NCBI RefSeq assembly: GCF_035987325.1
Contig: NZ_CP108488.1
Coordinates: forward strand, 6,882,001 to 6,946,000
Length of the DNA: 64,000 nucleotides
Origin: Streptomyces sp. NBC_01244
GTDB lineage: Bacteria > Actinomycetota > Actinomycetes > Streptomycetales > Streptomycetaceae
Direction of reading: 5' to 3'
The notes under the pieces were generated by a model. The model was not told the origin of the DNA. It worked only from the letters and a program-made list of their open reading frames with translations, and did no database searches. Made by a program: the position numbers and the translations under genes. Positions 48,962 through 57,667 of the stretch are shown here, piece after piece; within the stretch, counting starts at the first letter, position 1, and the number at the start of each line of letters is the position of its first letter.

Positions 48962-50550
48962 CCACGGAGCACCAGACGCTGGCGCTGCTCCTGTTCAGCG
49001 TCTTCATCGCCGTCACCCTGGGCATCACCACCTGGGTGAGCCGCAACCGGCATGGTTCGGCGGAGGAGTTCTACGCGGGCGGGCGGCTGTTCTCGCCGAT
49101 GGAGAACGGTTTCGCCATCGCCGGTGACTACATGTCCGCCGCCTCCTTCCTCGGCATCTCCGGCCTCATCGCCCTCTTCGGCTACGACGGCCTGCTGTAC
49201 TCGGTGGGCTTCCTCGTCGCCTGGCTGGTCGTCCTGTTCCTCGTCGCCGAACTCGTCCGCAACTGCGGCCGGTTCACCCTCGCCGACGTGGTCGCCGCGC
49301 GGATGAGCGAGCGGCCGGTCCGGATCGCCGCAGGCACCTCGTCGGTGGTCGTCTCCGTGCTGTACCTCGTCGCCCAGATGGTCGGCGCCGGCAGCCTCGT
49401 GGGCCTGCTGCTCGCCGATTCGGGCCGGGCCGCACGGACGCTGACCGTCATCGGGGTCGGCGCCCTCATGGTGATCTACGTGTCCTTCGGCGGCATGCGG
49501 GCCACCACCTGGATCCAGATCGTCAAGGCCGTGCTGCTGATGGGCGGGGCGATCACCCTGACGGTGCTCGTGCTGCTGCGCTTCCACGGGAACTTCGACC
49601 AGCTGCTCAGCAGCGCCGCCGAGCGCAGCGGGCACGGCGACCGGTTCCTGGGCCCCGGGCTCAAGTACGGCGGGGACTGGACGGCCCGCTTCGACTTCAT
49701 GAGCCTCGGGCTCGCCCTGGTCCTGGGCACGGCCGGACTGCCGCACATCCTGTCGCGCTTCTACACCGTGCCCACCGCACGGGCGGCCCGCCGGTCGGTG
49801 GTGTGGGCGATCGGGCTGATCGGCGGCTTCTACCTGATGACCATCGTGCTCGGCTTCGGCGCGGCGGCGCTGCTCGGGCCGGAGGAGGTCAGGGCCTCCA
49901 ACGCCTCCGGGAACACGGCGGTTCCGCTGCTCGCGGCCTTCCTGGGCGGCGGGGCCGACTCGACGGGCGGCGCGGTGCTGTTCGCCTTCGTGGCGGCCAT
50001 CGCCTTCGCGACCATCCTCGCGGTGGTCGCGGGGATCACCCTCGCCTCGTCGGCCTCCGTCGCGCACGACCTGTACGCCTCGCTCAAGCGCCGCCACGCC
50101 CGGCAGCGCAGCGAGGTGGCGGTGGCCAGGGTGGCCGCGGTCGGGATCGGGGCGGTGGCGATCGCGCTGGGACTGCTCGCGCAGGACCTGAACGTGGCCT
50201 TCCTGGTGGGCCTGGCCTTCGCGGTGGCGGCCTCGGCGAACCTGCCGGTGCTCCTGTACTCGCTGTTCTGGCGCGGGTTCACCACGCGGGGCGCCGTCTG
50301 GTCGGTGTACGGGGGGCTGCTCCCGGCCGTGCTGCTGGTGGCGCTGTCACCGGTGGTTTCCGGCAGCCCCGAATCCCTGTTCCCGGGTGTGGACTTCCAG
50401 TTCTTCCCGCTCCAGAACCCGGGCATCGTGTCCATCCCGCTGGGCTTCCTGGCGGGCTGGCTGGGCACCGCGACCTCGGCGGAGGAACCGGACGAGCGGC
50501 GGCACGCGGAGACCGAGGTCCGCGCGCTGACCGGGGCCGGTGCGGTGTAG
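48958..50550 (+). CDS. Sodium:solute symporter, ActP/MctC-like (acetate or other monocarboxylate)
   Basis: 530 residues, ~13 membrane segments. SSS-family features: SAEEFYAGGR after helix 1, NGFAIAGDYMSAASFLGISGLIALFGYDG, ISGGMRA-like SFGGMRATTWIQIVKA, and GTAGLPHILSRFYTVPTARAARRSV, the segment typical of the ActP/MctC branch. It probably takes up acetate, pyruvate or propionate with sodium or protons. It forms an operon with the DUF485 gene and faces a CitA/CitB-type two-component system, which may control it. Confidence 0.92.
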   Translation: MTTEHQTLALLLFSVFIAVTLGITTWVSRNRHGSAEEFYAGGRLFSPMENGFAIAGDYMSAASFLGISGLIALFGYDGLLYSVGFLVAWLVVLFLVAELVRNCGRFTLADVVAARMSERPVRIAAGTSSVVVSVLYLVAQMVGAGSLVGLLLADSGRAARTLTVIGVGALMVIYVSFGGMRATTWIQIVKAVLLMGGAITLTVLVLLRFHGNFDQLLSSAAERSGHGDRFLGPGLKYGGDWTARFDFMSLGLALVLGTAGLPHILSRFYTVPTARAARRSVVWAIGLIGGFYLMTIVLGFGAAALLGPEEVRASNASGNTAVPLLAAFLGGGADSTGGAVLFAFVAAIAFATILAVVAGITLASSASVAHDLYASLKRRHARQRSEVAVARVAAVGIGAVAIALGLLAQDLNVAFLVGLAFAVAASANLPVLLYSLFWRGFTTRGAVWSVYGGLLPAVLLVALSPVVSGSPESLFPGVDFQFFPLQNPGIVSIPLGFLAGWLGTATSAEEPDERRHAETEVRALTGAGAV

Positions 50551-50575
50551 GGCCGGCGCGGCGGGGGAGCGGGAT

Positions 50576-50593
50576 CGGCCGACCGGGCGGCCG
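50576..50593. terminator. Weak convergent hairpin between symporter and response regulator
   Basis: CGGCCG (50576-50581) and CGGCCG (50588-50593) pair around ACCGGG, inside the 46-base gap between two convergent stop codons. Confidence 0.35.
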
Positions 50594-50596
50594 GGG

Positions 50597-51349
50597 TCAG
50601 CCCGTGGTGGTAGGGCGCCAGGCGTAACGGTGTTCCGGGCGGCCCGTTTCGCCGTAGCGCAGGGCGAGGGTGACGCGGCCGGTGCGGTCGAGGAGCTTGA
50701 GGTAGCGCTGGGCGGTCTGGCGGCTGATCCCCGCGCGGTCGGCGATCTGCTGGGTGGAGAGCGGGCCTTCGGCCGTGCGCAGGATTCCGCGGACCAGGTC
50801 GGCGGTGGTGGGGGAGTGCCCCTTGGGGAGGTCGCTCGGGGCGTCCGCGCCTGCCGAGGCAAGGGCGCCGAAGATCCGGTCCACCTCCGCCTGTTCGGCC
50901 TCGCCGCCCGTGTCCAGGGTGCGGCGCAGGGCCCCGTAGGCCTCCAGCCGGGTCCGCAGGCCCGCGAAGGTGAAGGGTTTGACCAGGTACTGGAGGGCGC
51001 CGAGGCGCATCGCGGCCTGGACGGTTGCCAGGTCGCGGGCGGCCGTCACCATGATCACGTCGGTGCGGTGGCCGCGCTCGCGCAGGCGCCGGACCAGGTC
51101 GAGGCCGTTCTCGTCGGGGAGGTAGTGGTCGAGGAGGATCAGGTCCACCGGGTGTGAGTCGAGGAGGGCCAGCGCCTCCGCCGCGGAATGGGCCTGGGCC
51201 GACACGCGGAAGCCGGGAACCTTGGCCACGTAGGCCGCGTTGATCCGGGCAACACGCATGTCGTCGTCGACGATCAGTACGTCAAACACGCCGAAACTGC
51301 CGGATGCACCGGATGCACCGGATGTGCTGAACGCGCTGGAATCGTTCAT
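50597..51349 (-). CDS. CitB/DcuR-type response regulator
   Basis: 250 residues, minus strand. The receiver domain begins VFDVLIVDDDMRVA with phosphorylatable D74 in LILLDHYLPDENG and the switch Lys in YLVKPF. The C-terminal output is a helix-turn-helix of the CitB family: TAEGPLSTQQIADRAGISRQTAQRYLKLL. The start ATG overlaps the kinase stop codon (ATGA), so the pair is co-translated. The first ~20 residues are Ser/Gly-rich and come from 9-base repeats (GGATGCACC) that are not part of the domain. Confidence 0.92.
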   Translation of the reverse strand: MNDSSAFSTSGASGASGSFGVFDVLIVDDDMRVARINAAYVAKVPGFRVSAQAHSAAEALALLDSHPVDLILLDHYLPDENGLDLVRRLRERGHRTDVIMVTAARDLATVQAAMRLGALQYLVKPFTFAGLRTRLEAYGALRRTLDTGGEAEQAEVDRIFGALASAGADAPSDLPKGHSPTTADLVRGILRTAEGPLSTQQIADRAGISRQTAQRYLKLLDRTGRVTLALRYGETGRPEHRYAWRPTTTG

Positions 51350-52977
51350 CGCAGGGCCTCCGGGAGTACGACGGAGAACTCCGCCCCTCCGTCCGCTGCC
51401 TCGCCGGCCCGGACCGTGCCGCCCTGCCGCTCGGCCAGGCGGCGCACCAGGGCGAGACCGAGCCCGCGTCCGCGGTGGGCGCCGGCCGGGGGCTGTTTGG
51501 TCGACCAGCCCTCGGTGAAGATCTCCTCGCGGCGTGCCACCGGGACGCCGGGGCCGCTGTCGCGGACCAGCAGGACCGCCGTGCGGCCGTCCGCCCGGAT
51601 GTCGACCTCGACCAGGGGCGCGGGCGAGCCGACCGCGGCGTCCAGTGCGTTGTCGACGAGGTTGCCGAGGATGGTGACCAGACCTCCCGGGTCGACGAGG
51701 CGGTCGGGCAGCAGGGCCGAATCGGCGAGCCGCAGGGGGACCCCGCGCTCCGCGGCGACCGTGGCCTTGCCCATCAGCAGGGCGGCGAGCAGCGGGTCCT
51801 GCACCTTCTCGGTGACCTGCTCGGCCGTGCTGCGGTGCACGCCGGCCACCTCCGTGACGAACTCCACGGCCTCCTCGTACAGGCCCAGTTCCAGCAGGCC
51901 CAGGAGGGTGTGGAGCCGGTTGGCGTGCTCGTGGTCCTGGGCGCGCAGGGCGTCGATGAGGCCCTTGGTGGAGTCGAGCTCGCGGCCCAGGTGCTCCAGC
52001 TCGGTGCGGTCGCGCAGAGTGGCCACGGCTCCGCCGTCCTCGGTGGGCATCCGGTTGGCGACCAGGACCCTGCTGCCCTGGACCGTGAGCAGGTCGCGGC
52101 CCGTGACCCGGCCGGTGAGGACGTCGGTGGTGCGGCCGGCGCCGAGCACCTCGTCCAGCGCGCGCCCCGCCACGACGCCGGCGGCCTCGGGCGCGAGACC
52201 CAGCAGCCGGGCCGCCTCGTCGTTGACCAGCCGGACCCGGCCGTCCCGGTCGAGGGCGATCACGCCTTCGCGGATGGAGTGCAGCATCGCCTCGCGCTCG
52301 GCGAGCAGACCCGCGATATCGGAGAAGGCCAGGTCGCGGGTCTGTCGCTGGATCCTGCGCGAGAGCAGGTAGGCGGCGAGGGCGCCCGCGGCCAGGGCCC
52401 CGCCCGCGTACGCGAGCAGGCCCGGGATGGCGCCCAGCAGGCGGCCCTGGACGCTGTCGTAGGCGATGCCGACCGAGACGGCGCCGACGAGCTCGCCGTC
52501 GGCGGCGAGCAGGGGGACCTTGCCGCGCGCGGAGCGGCCCAAGGTGCCCTCGTCGATCTCCATGACTTCGCGGCCGGCCAGGACGTCGCCGGGGTCGGTG
52601 GAGACGCGGCGCCCGATGCGGTCGGGGCTCGGGTGCGAGCGGCGGATGCCGTCCAGGTCCAGGACCACCACGTACTCGGCGCCGGTGGCGGAGCGGATCC
52701 GCTCCGCCGAGGCCTGTACCGGGCTGTCCGGTGAGGGGGCCGAGCTGATGAGGCCGGTGGCCAGGGAGGGGTCGGCGGCGGCGCTCTGGGCGATGGCCAG
52801 GGCACGCCGCATGGCCTGGTCGTCGAGCTGCGAGCTCAGCGGGGCCAGGAAGAGGCCGGTGGCCAGGGCGAGGACCCCGGCGGCGATGGCCAGCTGCGTC
52901 ATCAGGATCTGGGAGGCGGCCCGTCGGGGGAGGCCGAGCCGCCGAGGGCTCATGTGGGGGAACCGCAGGGACCGCAT
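51346..52977 (-). CDS. CitA/DcuS-type sensor histidine kinase
   Basis: 543 residues from the ATG at 52977; an in-frame GTG at 53028 includes a ribosome-binding-site-like sequence, so the true start is uncertain. Order: membrane segment (ILMTQLAIAAGVLALATGLFLA), extracytoplasmic PAS/sCache domain with ATGAEYVVVLDLDGIRRSHP, second membrane segment, cytoplasmic PAS, then DHEHANRLHTLLGLLEL with the phospho-His (~347), and HATPase N box NLVDNALDAA and G box RGRGLGLALVRR. This family senses citrate or C4-dicarboxylates. The kinase and regulator face the symporter operon and may regulate it. Confidence 0.92.
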   Translation of the reverse strand: MRSLRFPHMSPRRLGLPRRAASQILMTQLAIAAGVLALATGLFLAPLSSQLDDQAMRRALAIAQSAAADPSLATGLISSAPSPDSPVQASAERIRSATGAEYVVVLDLDGIRRSHPSPDRIGRRVSTDPGDVLAGREVMEIDEGTLGRSARGKVPLLAADGELVGAVSVGIAYDSVQGRLLGAIPGLLAYAGGALAAGALAAYLLSRRIQRQTRDLAFSDIAGLLAEREAMLHSIREGVIALDRDGRVRLVNDEAARLLGLAPEAAGVVAGRALDEVLGAGRTTDVLTGRVTGRDLLTVQGSRVLVANRMPTEDGGAVATLRDRTELEHLGRELDSTKGLIDALRAQDHEHANRLHTLLGLLELGLYEEAVEFVTEVAGVHRSTAEQVTEKVQDPLLAALLMGKATVAAERGVPLRLADSALLPDRLVDPGGLVTILGNLVDNALDAAVGSPAPLVEVDIRADGRTAVLLVRDSGPGVPVARREEIFTEGWSTKQPPAGAHRGRGLGLALVRRLAERQGGTVRAGEAADGGAEFSVVLPEALR

Positions 52978-53036
52978 GAGTACGAACGGTAGGGCGGTTC
53001 GGGCATAAGTGGAATTCCTCCCCCTCACGCAAATGG

Positions 53037-53067
53037 CTTGCGTTATTTGCGCCCAGCTTGCGCAAGC
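53037..53067. promoter_or_regulatory. Phased CTTGCG operator, site A (before GH87)
   Basis: CTTGCG (53037-53042), TTTGCG (53046-53051) and CTTGCG (53057-53062), i.e. steps of 9 and 11 bases; the last forms the palindrome GCTTGCGCAAGC (53056-53067). It lies in the divergent region between the histidine kinase and the GH87 gene. The same element steps recur before lacI. Confidence 0.65.
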
Positions 53068-53192
53068 GATGACGGTGGGAAAGTGCGGTCAGAGATGTAG
53101 ACGACTCGCCAAAGCTCTGCAACTCTCGCACCGCACACTGCAAATTCCTATCTCCCATGGTTCAGAAAGTTCATGTCGAGGGACGAGGACAT

Positions 53193-56100
53193 ATGAGAAG
53201 GCACAACTGGAGATGGCGGACCCTGGCCGCCTTGATCAGCACGGCCCTGCTGATGCTGGGCTGGCCCGCTCTGACCGCCGTGGCCGCCGGCGGACCGAGC
53301 GTCTCGGCGGGCAGGCCCGCCACGGCGAGCAGTACCAACGGCGCCTACACGGCCGGCAACGTCACGGACGGCAACCAGTCCTCGTACTGGGAGAGCGCCG
53401 GCAGCACCTTCCCGCAATGGGTGCAGACCGACCTCGGAGCCACCACCCGCGTCGACCAGGTGGTGCTCAAGCTCCCCGCCTCCTGGGAGAGCCGCAACCA
53501 GACCCTGTCCGTCCAGGGCAGCGCCGACGGCACCAGCTTCAGCACCCTGGTGAGCTCGGCGACGTACACCTTCGGCCAGGGCGCCGGAAACGTGGTCACC
53601 ATCGGCTTCCCGGCCACCCAGGCCCGGTACGTGCGGATCGACGTCACCGCCAACACCGGCTGGCAGGCCGCCCAGCTCTCCGAGCTGGAGGTCCGCGCCC
53701 CCGGTGACTCCGGGACCAACCTGGCCCTCGGCAAGACCTTCACCGCGAGCAGCAACACCCAGGTCTACGTGCCGGGCAACGCCGGCGACGGCAACACCGC
53801 CAGCTACTGGGAGAGCGTCAACAACGCCATGCCCCAGTGGCTCCAGGCCGACCTGGGCTCCTCCGTCCGCGTGGACCGCGTGGTCCTCAAGCTGCCCGAG
53901 AACTGGGGCCCCCGCACCCAGACCCTCAAGATCCAGGGCAGCGCCAACGGGACGGAATACACCGACCTGACGGCGTCCAAGGCCTACGAGTTCAACGCCG
54001 CCGCCGCCAACGCGGTGACCGTCACCTTCGACGCCACCACTACCCGCTACGTGCGGGTGTGGATATCGGCCAACTCCGTACAGCCCGGCGGGCAGCTCTC
54101 CGAGCTGGAGATCTACGGCCCGACGACCGGCGACACCCAGGCCCCGGCCGCCCCGACGGCGCTCGCCTACACCGAGCCCGCGACCGGACAGATCAAGCTC
54201 ACCTGGAACGCCGCCACCGACAACACGGGCGTCACCGGCTACGACGTCTACGCCAACAACCAGCTGCGCACCAGCGTCGCGGGCAACGTCACCACCTACA
54301 CGGACACCCAGCCCGCCTCGGCGAGCGTGACCTACCACGTCCGGGCCAAGGACGCGGCCGGCAACCAGTCGGCCAACAGCAACAGCGTCACCCGAGCCGG
54401 CGACACCGGCGACACCCAGGCCCCGACCATCCCGGGCGCCCTGGCCTTCACCGAGCCGGCCTCCGGCCAGATCAAGCTGACCTGGCAGGCATCCACCGAC
54501 AACGTCGGCGTCACCGGCTACGAGGTCTTCGCCAACAACCTGCTGCTCACCACGGTCGCGGGGAACGTGACCACCTACACGGACACGCAGCCGGCCACCG
54601 CCACCGTGAGCTACTTCGTCCGGGCCAAGGACGCGGCGGGCAACCGCTCCGGTGACAGCAACTCCGTGACCCGCAACGGCAGTGGCACAGGCGGCGGCTC
54701 CAACCTGGCCGTCGGCAAGCCCATCGAGGGCTCCTCCGTGATCCACACCTTCGTCGCGGAGAACGCCAACGACAACAGCACCTCCACCTACTGGGAAGGG
54801 GCGGGCGGCGCCTACCCGAGCACGCTGACCGTCAAGCTCGGGTCCAACGCCGACGTAGACCGCCTGGTCCTCAAGCTCAACCCGGACAGCAGCTGGGGCA
54901 CCCGCACCCAGAACATCCAGGTCCTCGGCCGCGAGCAGAGCGCTTCGGGCGTCACCGGCCTGGTGGCCGCCAAGGACTACGTCTTCAACCCGGCCTCCGG
55001 CTCCAACACCGTCACCATCCCGGTGAACGCCCGGGTCGCGGACGTGCAGCTGCGCTTCACCTCCAACACCGGCTCCTCCAACGGCCAGATCGCCGAGTTC
55101 CAGGTCATGGGCGTCGCGGCGCCCAACCCGGACCTCCAGGTCACCGCGGTGAGCGCCAGCCCGGCCACCCCGGTCGAGTCGGACTCCGTCACCCTGTCCG
55201 CCACCGTCAAGAACACCGGCCCGGCCCCGGCGGCGGCGACCTCCGTCTCCTTCCAGCTCGGCGGCTCCAAGGTCGCCTCCGCCAATGTGCCCGCGCTGGC
55301 CGCCGGCGCCACGGCCGACGTCACCGCCGGGATCGGCCCGCGCGACGCGGGCAGCTACCCGCTGAGCGCGGTCGTCGACGAGGCGAACACGGTCATCGAG
55401 CAGAACGAGACGAACAACAGCCTCACCGGCTCCCCGCTCGTGGTCCGCCCGGTCGACAGCTCGGACCTGGTGGCCTCGTCCGTCGGATGGTCGCCGAGCG
55501 CCCCGTCCGCCGGCCAGTCCGTGAACTTCTCCGTCAATGTCAAGAACCAGGGCACCGTGGCCGCCGCGGCGGGCACCCACAACGTCACCCTCACCCTGCA
55601 GGACGCGGGCGGCGCCACCATCCGCACCCTGACGGGATCCTTCAGCGGCGCGCTCGCGGCCGGTGCCTCCTCGGCCCCGATCGCCCTCGGCAACTGGACG
55701 GCGGCCAACGGCAAGTACACCGTCAAGGTGGTGCTGGCCGACGACGCCAACGAACTGCCGGTCAAGCGCGCCAACAACACCTCCACCAAGCCCTTCTTCG
55801 TCGGCCGCGGGGCGAACATGCCCTTCGACACCTACGAGGCGGAGGACGGAGTGGTCGGCGGCGGAGCCAACGTCGTCGGCCCCAACCGGACCGTCGGTGA
55901 CATCGCCGGCGAGGCCTCGGGCCGCAAGGCCGTGAACCTGGACGCGACGGGTGAGTACGTCGAGTTCACCACCAGGGCCGCGACCAACACCCTGGTCACC
56001 CGCTTCTCCATCCCGGACGCCCCGGGCGGCGGCGGCATCGACTCCACCATCAACGTCTACGTCAACGGCGTCCTCAAGAAGGCCCTGCCGCTGACCTCGA

Positions 56101-57485
56101 AGTACGCCTGGCTCTACGGGGCCGAGGCCGGCCCGGGCAACGCGCCGAGCGCCGGAGCCCCGCGGCACATCTACGACGAGGCCAACATCCTCCTCGGCGA
56201 GACAGTCCCGCAGGGCAGCAAGATCCGCCTTCAGAAGGACGCGGCGAACACCACCACCTACGCGATCGACTTCGTGAGCCTGGAACAGGCCACGGTGATC
56301 CCCAACCCCGACGCGGCGACCTACACGGTGCCCGCCGGCTTCACCCACCAGGACGTGCAGAACGCCCTGGACAAAGTCCGCATGGACACCACGGGCAAGC
56401 TCGTGGGTGTCTATCTGCCGCCGGGCGACTACGCCACGGCGAGCAAGTTCCAGGTGTACGGCAAGGCCGTGCAGGTCGTCGGCGCCGGACCGTGGTTCAC
56501 CCGCTTCCTCGCCCCGTCCACGCAGGACAACACCGACAACGGATGGCGCGCGGAGGGCACCGCGAAGGGATCGTCCTTCACGGGCTTCGCCTACTTCGGC
56601 AACTACACCTCGCGCATCGACGGTCCGGGCAAGGTCTTCGACTTCGCCAACGTGACCGACATGACCATCGACAACGTCTGGAACGAGCACCAGGTGTGCC
56701 TCTACTGGGGCGCCAACACCGACCGGATCACGATCAAGAACTCGCGGATCCGCGACACCTTCGCCGACGGCATCAACATGACCAACGGCAGCACGGACAA
56801 CCTCGTGGCCAACATCGAGGCGCGTTCCACGGGTGACGACAGCTTCGCGCTGTTCTCCGCCATCGACGCGGGCGGCGCGGACATGAAGAACAACGTCTAC
56901 GAGAACCTGAGCGCCATCCTCACCTGGCGCGCGGCCGGTGTCGCCGTCTACGGCGGCTTCAACAACACCTTCCGCAACATCTACATCGCGGACATCCTCG
57001 TCTACTCGGGCATCACCATCAGCTCGCTGGACTTCGGGTATCCGATGAACGGGTTCGGGACCGATCCGACGCTCTTCGAGAACATCTCGATCGTCCGGGC
57101 CGGAGGCCATTTCTGGGGGGCGCAGACCTTCCCCGGAATCTGGATCTTCTCGGCTTCCAAGGTGTTCCAGGGAATCCGCATCAACAACGTGGACATCGTC
57201 GATCCGACCTACAGCGGAATCATGTTCCAGACGCAGTACGTCGGCGGCCAGCCGGTCAATCCCATCAAGGACACCATTCTGAAGGACATCACCATCACGG
57301 GGGCGAAGAAGAGCGGTGACGCCTTCGACGCCAAGTCCGGTTTCGGTCTCTGGGCGAACGAGATGCCCGAAGCGGGACAGGGGCCGGCGGTGGGTGAGGT
57401 GACCATCCAGAACCTGAAGATGAGCGACAACGCCGTGGACGTACGGAACACGACCTCGACGTTCAAGATCAACCAGCTGCCCTAG
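53193..57485 (+). CDS. Secreted multidomain GH87 glycoside hydrolase (alpha-1,3-glucanase / mycodextranase type)
   Basis: 1430 residues; signal peptide (RRHNWRWRTLAALISTALLMLGWPALTAVAA). Order, approximate: discoidin 35-175, discoidin 175-312, FN3 318-405, FN3 408-497, discoidin-like 500-645, CARDB 645-750 and 755-870, a CBM35-like beta-sandwich (YEAEDG) 873-1035, then a right-handed beta-helix 1040-1430. The helix carries FADGIN (D1192) and STGDDSF (D1215, D1216); the 23-residue spacing equals that of the three catalytic aspartates described for GH87 alpha-1,3-glucanases. These enzymes cut alpha-1,3-glucan, or mixed alpha-1,3/1,4-glucan (nigeran), of fungal walls and dental plaque. The discoidin/FN3 set matches binding modules of bacterial alpha-1,3-glucanases. 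Linkage specificity is not decided by sequence. Confidence 0.88.
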   Translation: MRRHNWRWRTLAALISTALLMLGWPALTAVAAGGPSVSAGRPATASSTNGAYTAGNVTDGNQSSYWESAGSTFPQWVQTDLGATTRVDQVVLKLPASWESRNQTLSVQGSADGTSFSTLVSSATYTFGQGAGNVVTIGFPATQARYVRIDVTANTGWQAAQLSELEVRAPGDSGTNLALGKTFTASSNTQVYVPGNAGDGNTASYWESVNNAMPQWLQADLGSSVRVDRVVLKLPENWGPRTQTLKIQGSANGTEYTDLTASKAYEFNAAAANAVTVTFDATTTRYVRVWISANSVQPGGQLSELEIYGPTTGDTQAPAAPTALAYTEPATGQIKLTWNAATDNTGVTGYDVYANNQLRTSVAGNVTTYTDTQPASASVTYHVRAKDAAGNQSANSNSVTRAGDTGDTQAPTIPGALAFTEPASGQIKLTWQASTDNVGVTGYEVFANNLLLTTVAGNVTTYTDTQPATATVSYFVRAKDAAGNRSGDSNSVTRNGSGTGGGSNLAVGKPIEGSSVIHTFVAENANDNSTSTYWEGAGGAYPSTLTVKLGSNADVDRLVLKLNPDSSWGTRTQNIQVLGREQSASGVTGLVAAKDYVFNPASGSNTVTIPVNARVADVQLRFTSNTGSSNGQIAEFQVMGVAAPNPDLQVTAVSASPATPVESDSVTLSATVKNTGPAPAAATSVSFQLGGSKVASANVPALAAGATADVTAGIGPRDAGSYPLSAVVDEANTVIEQNETNNSLTGSPLVVRPVDSSDLVASSVGWSPSAPSAGQSVNFSVNVKNQGTVAAAAGTHNVTLTLQDAGGATIRTLTGSFSGALAAGASSAPIALGNWTAANGKYTVKVVLADDANELPVKRANNTSTKPFFVGRGANMPFDTYEAEDGVVGGGANVVGPNRTVGDIAGEASGRKAVNLDATGEYVEFTTRAATNTLVTRFSIPDAPGGGGIDSTINVYVNGVLKKALPLTSKYAWLYGAEAGPGNAPSAGAPRHIYDEANILLGETVPQGSKIRLQKDAANTTTYAIDFVSLEQATVIPNPDAATYTVPAGFTHQDVQNALDKVRMDTTGKLVGVYLPPGDYATASKFQVYGKAVQVVGAGPWFTRFLAPSTQDNTDNGWRAEGTAKGSSFTGFAYFGNYTSRIDGPGKVFDFANVTDMTIDNVWNEHQVCLYWGANTDRITIKNSRIRDTFADGINMTNGSTDNLVANIEARSTGDDSFALFSAIDAGGADMKNNVYENLSAILTWRAAGVAVYGGFNNTFRNIYIADILVYSGITISSLDFGYPMNGFGTDPTLFENISIVRAGGHFWGAQTFPGIWIFSASKVFQGIRINNVDIVDPTYSGIMFQTQYVGGQPVNPIKDTILKDITITGAKKSGDAFDAKSGFGLWANEMPEAGQGPAVGEVTIQNLKMSDNAVDVRNTTSTFKINQLP

Positions 57486-57509
57486 CGGGCGGCCGGTACG
57501 GGGGAACGT

Positions 57510-57546
57510 GAGCGGCGGGGCATCCCTTCGGGGTGCCCCGCCGCTC
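57510..57546 (+). terminator. Hairpin terminator after the GH87 gene
   Basis: 17-base arms (57510-57526 and 57530-57546) with one T-G wobble and a 3-base loop, within CCC-TTCG-GGG context. 24 bases after the stop codon. Confidence 0.85.
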
Positions 57547-57629
57547 GCCGTGCGGGGGATGGCCGGGGCCGGTGGGGCGCGGGGGGTTCCGCGCCGGTTT
57601 CCGATGGGCCAAACTGGCCGTAATCGAAC

Positions 57630-57664
57630 TGCAAGGAACTTGCATTGTTTGCGCTACTCTTGCG
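57630..57664. promoter_or_regulatory. Phased CTTGCA/CTTGCG operator, site B (lacI promoter)
   Basis: CTTGCA (57639-57644), TTTGCG (57648-57653) and CTTGCG (57659-57664): the same 9- and 11-base steps as site A. The left end also forms the palindrome TGCAAG-GAA-CTTGCA (57630-57644). A -10-like TACTCT (57655-57660) lies inside, so binding would block lacI transcription. Confidence 0.7.
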
Positions 57665-57667
57665 CTC

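Noticed and set aside
50597..53158. A single large minus-strand protein ending in the response regulator
   Set aside because: Upstream of 51349 the frame is Arg/Pro-rich nonsense opposite in phase to the histidine kinase, which has all the domain motifs.
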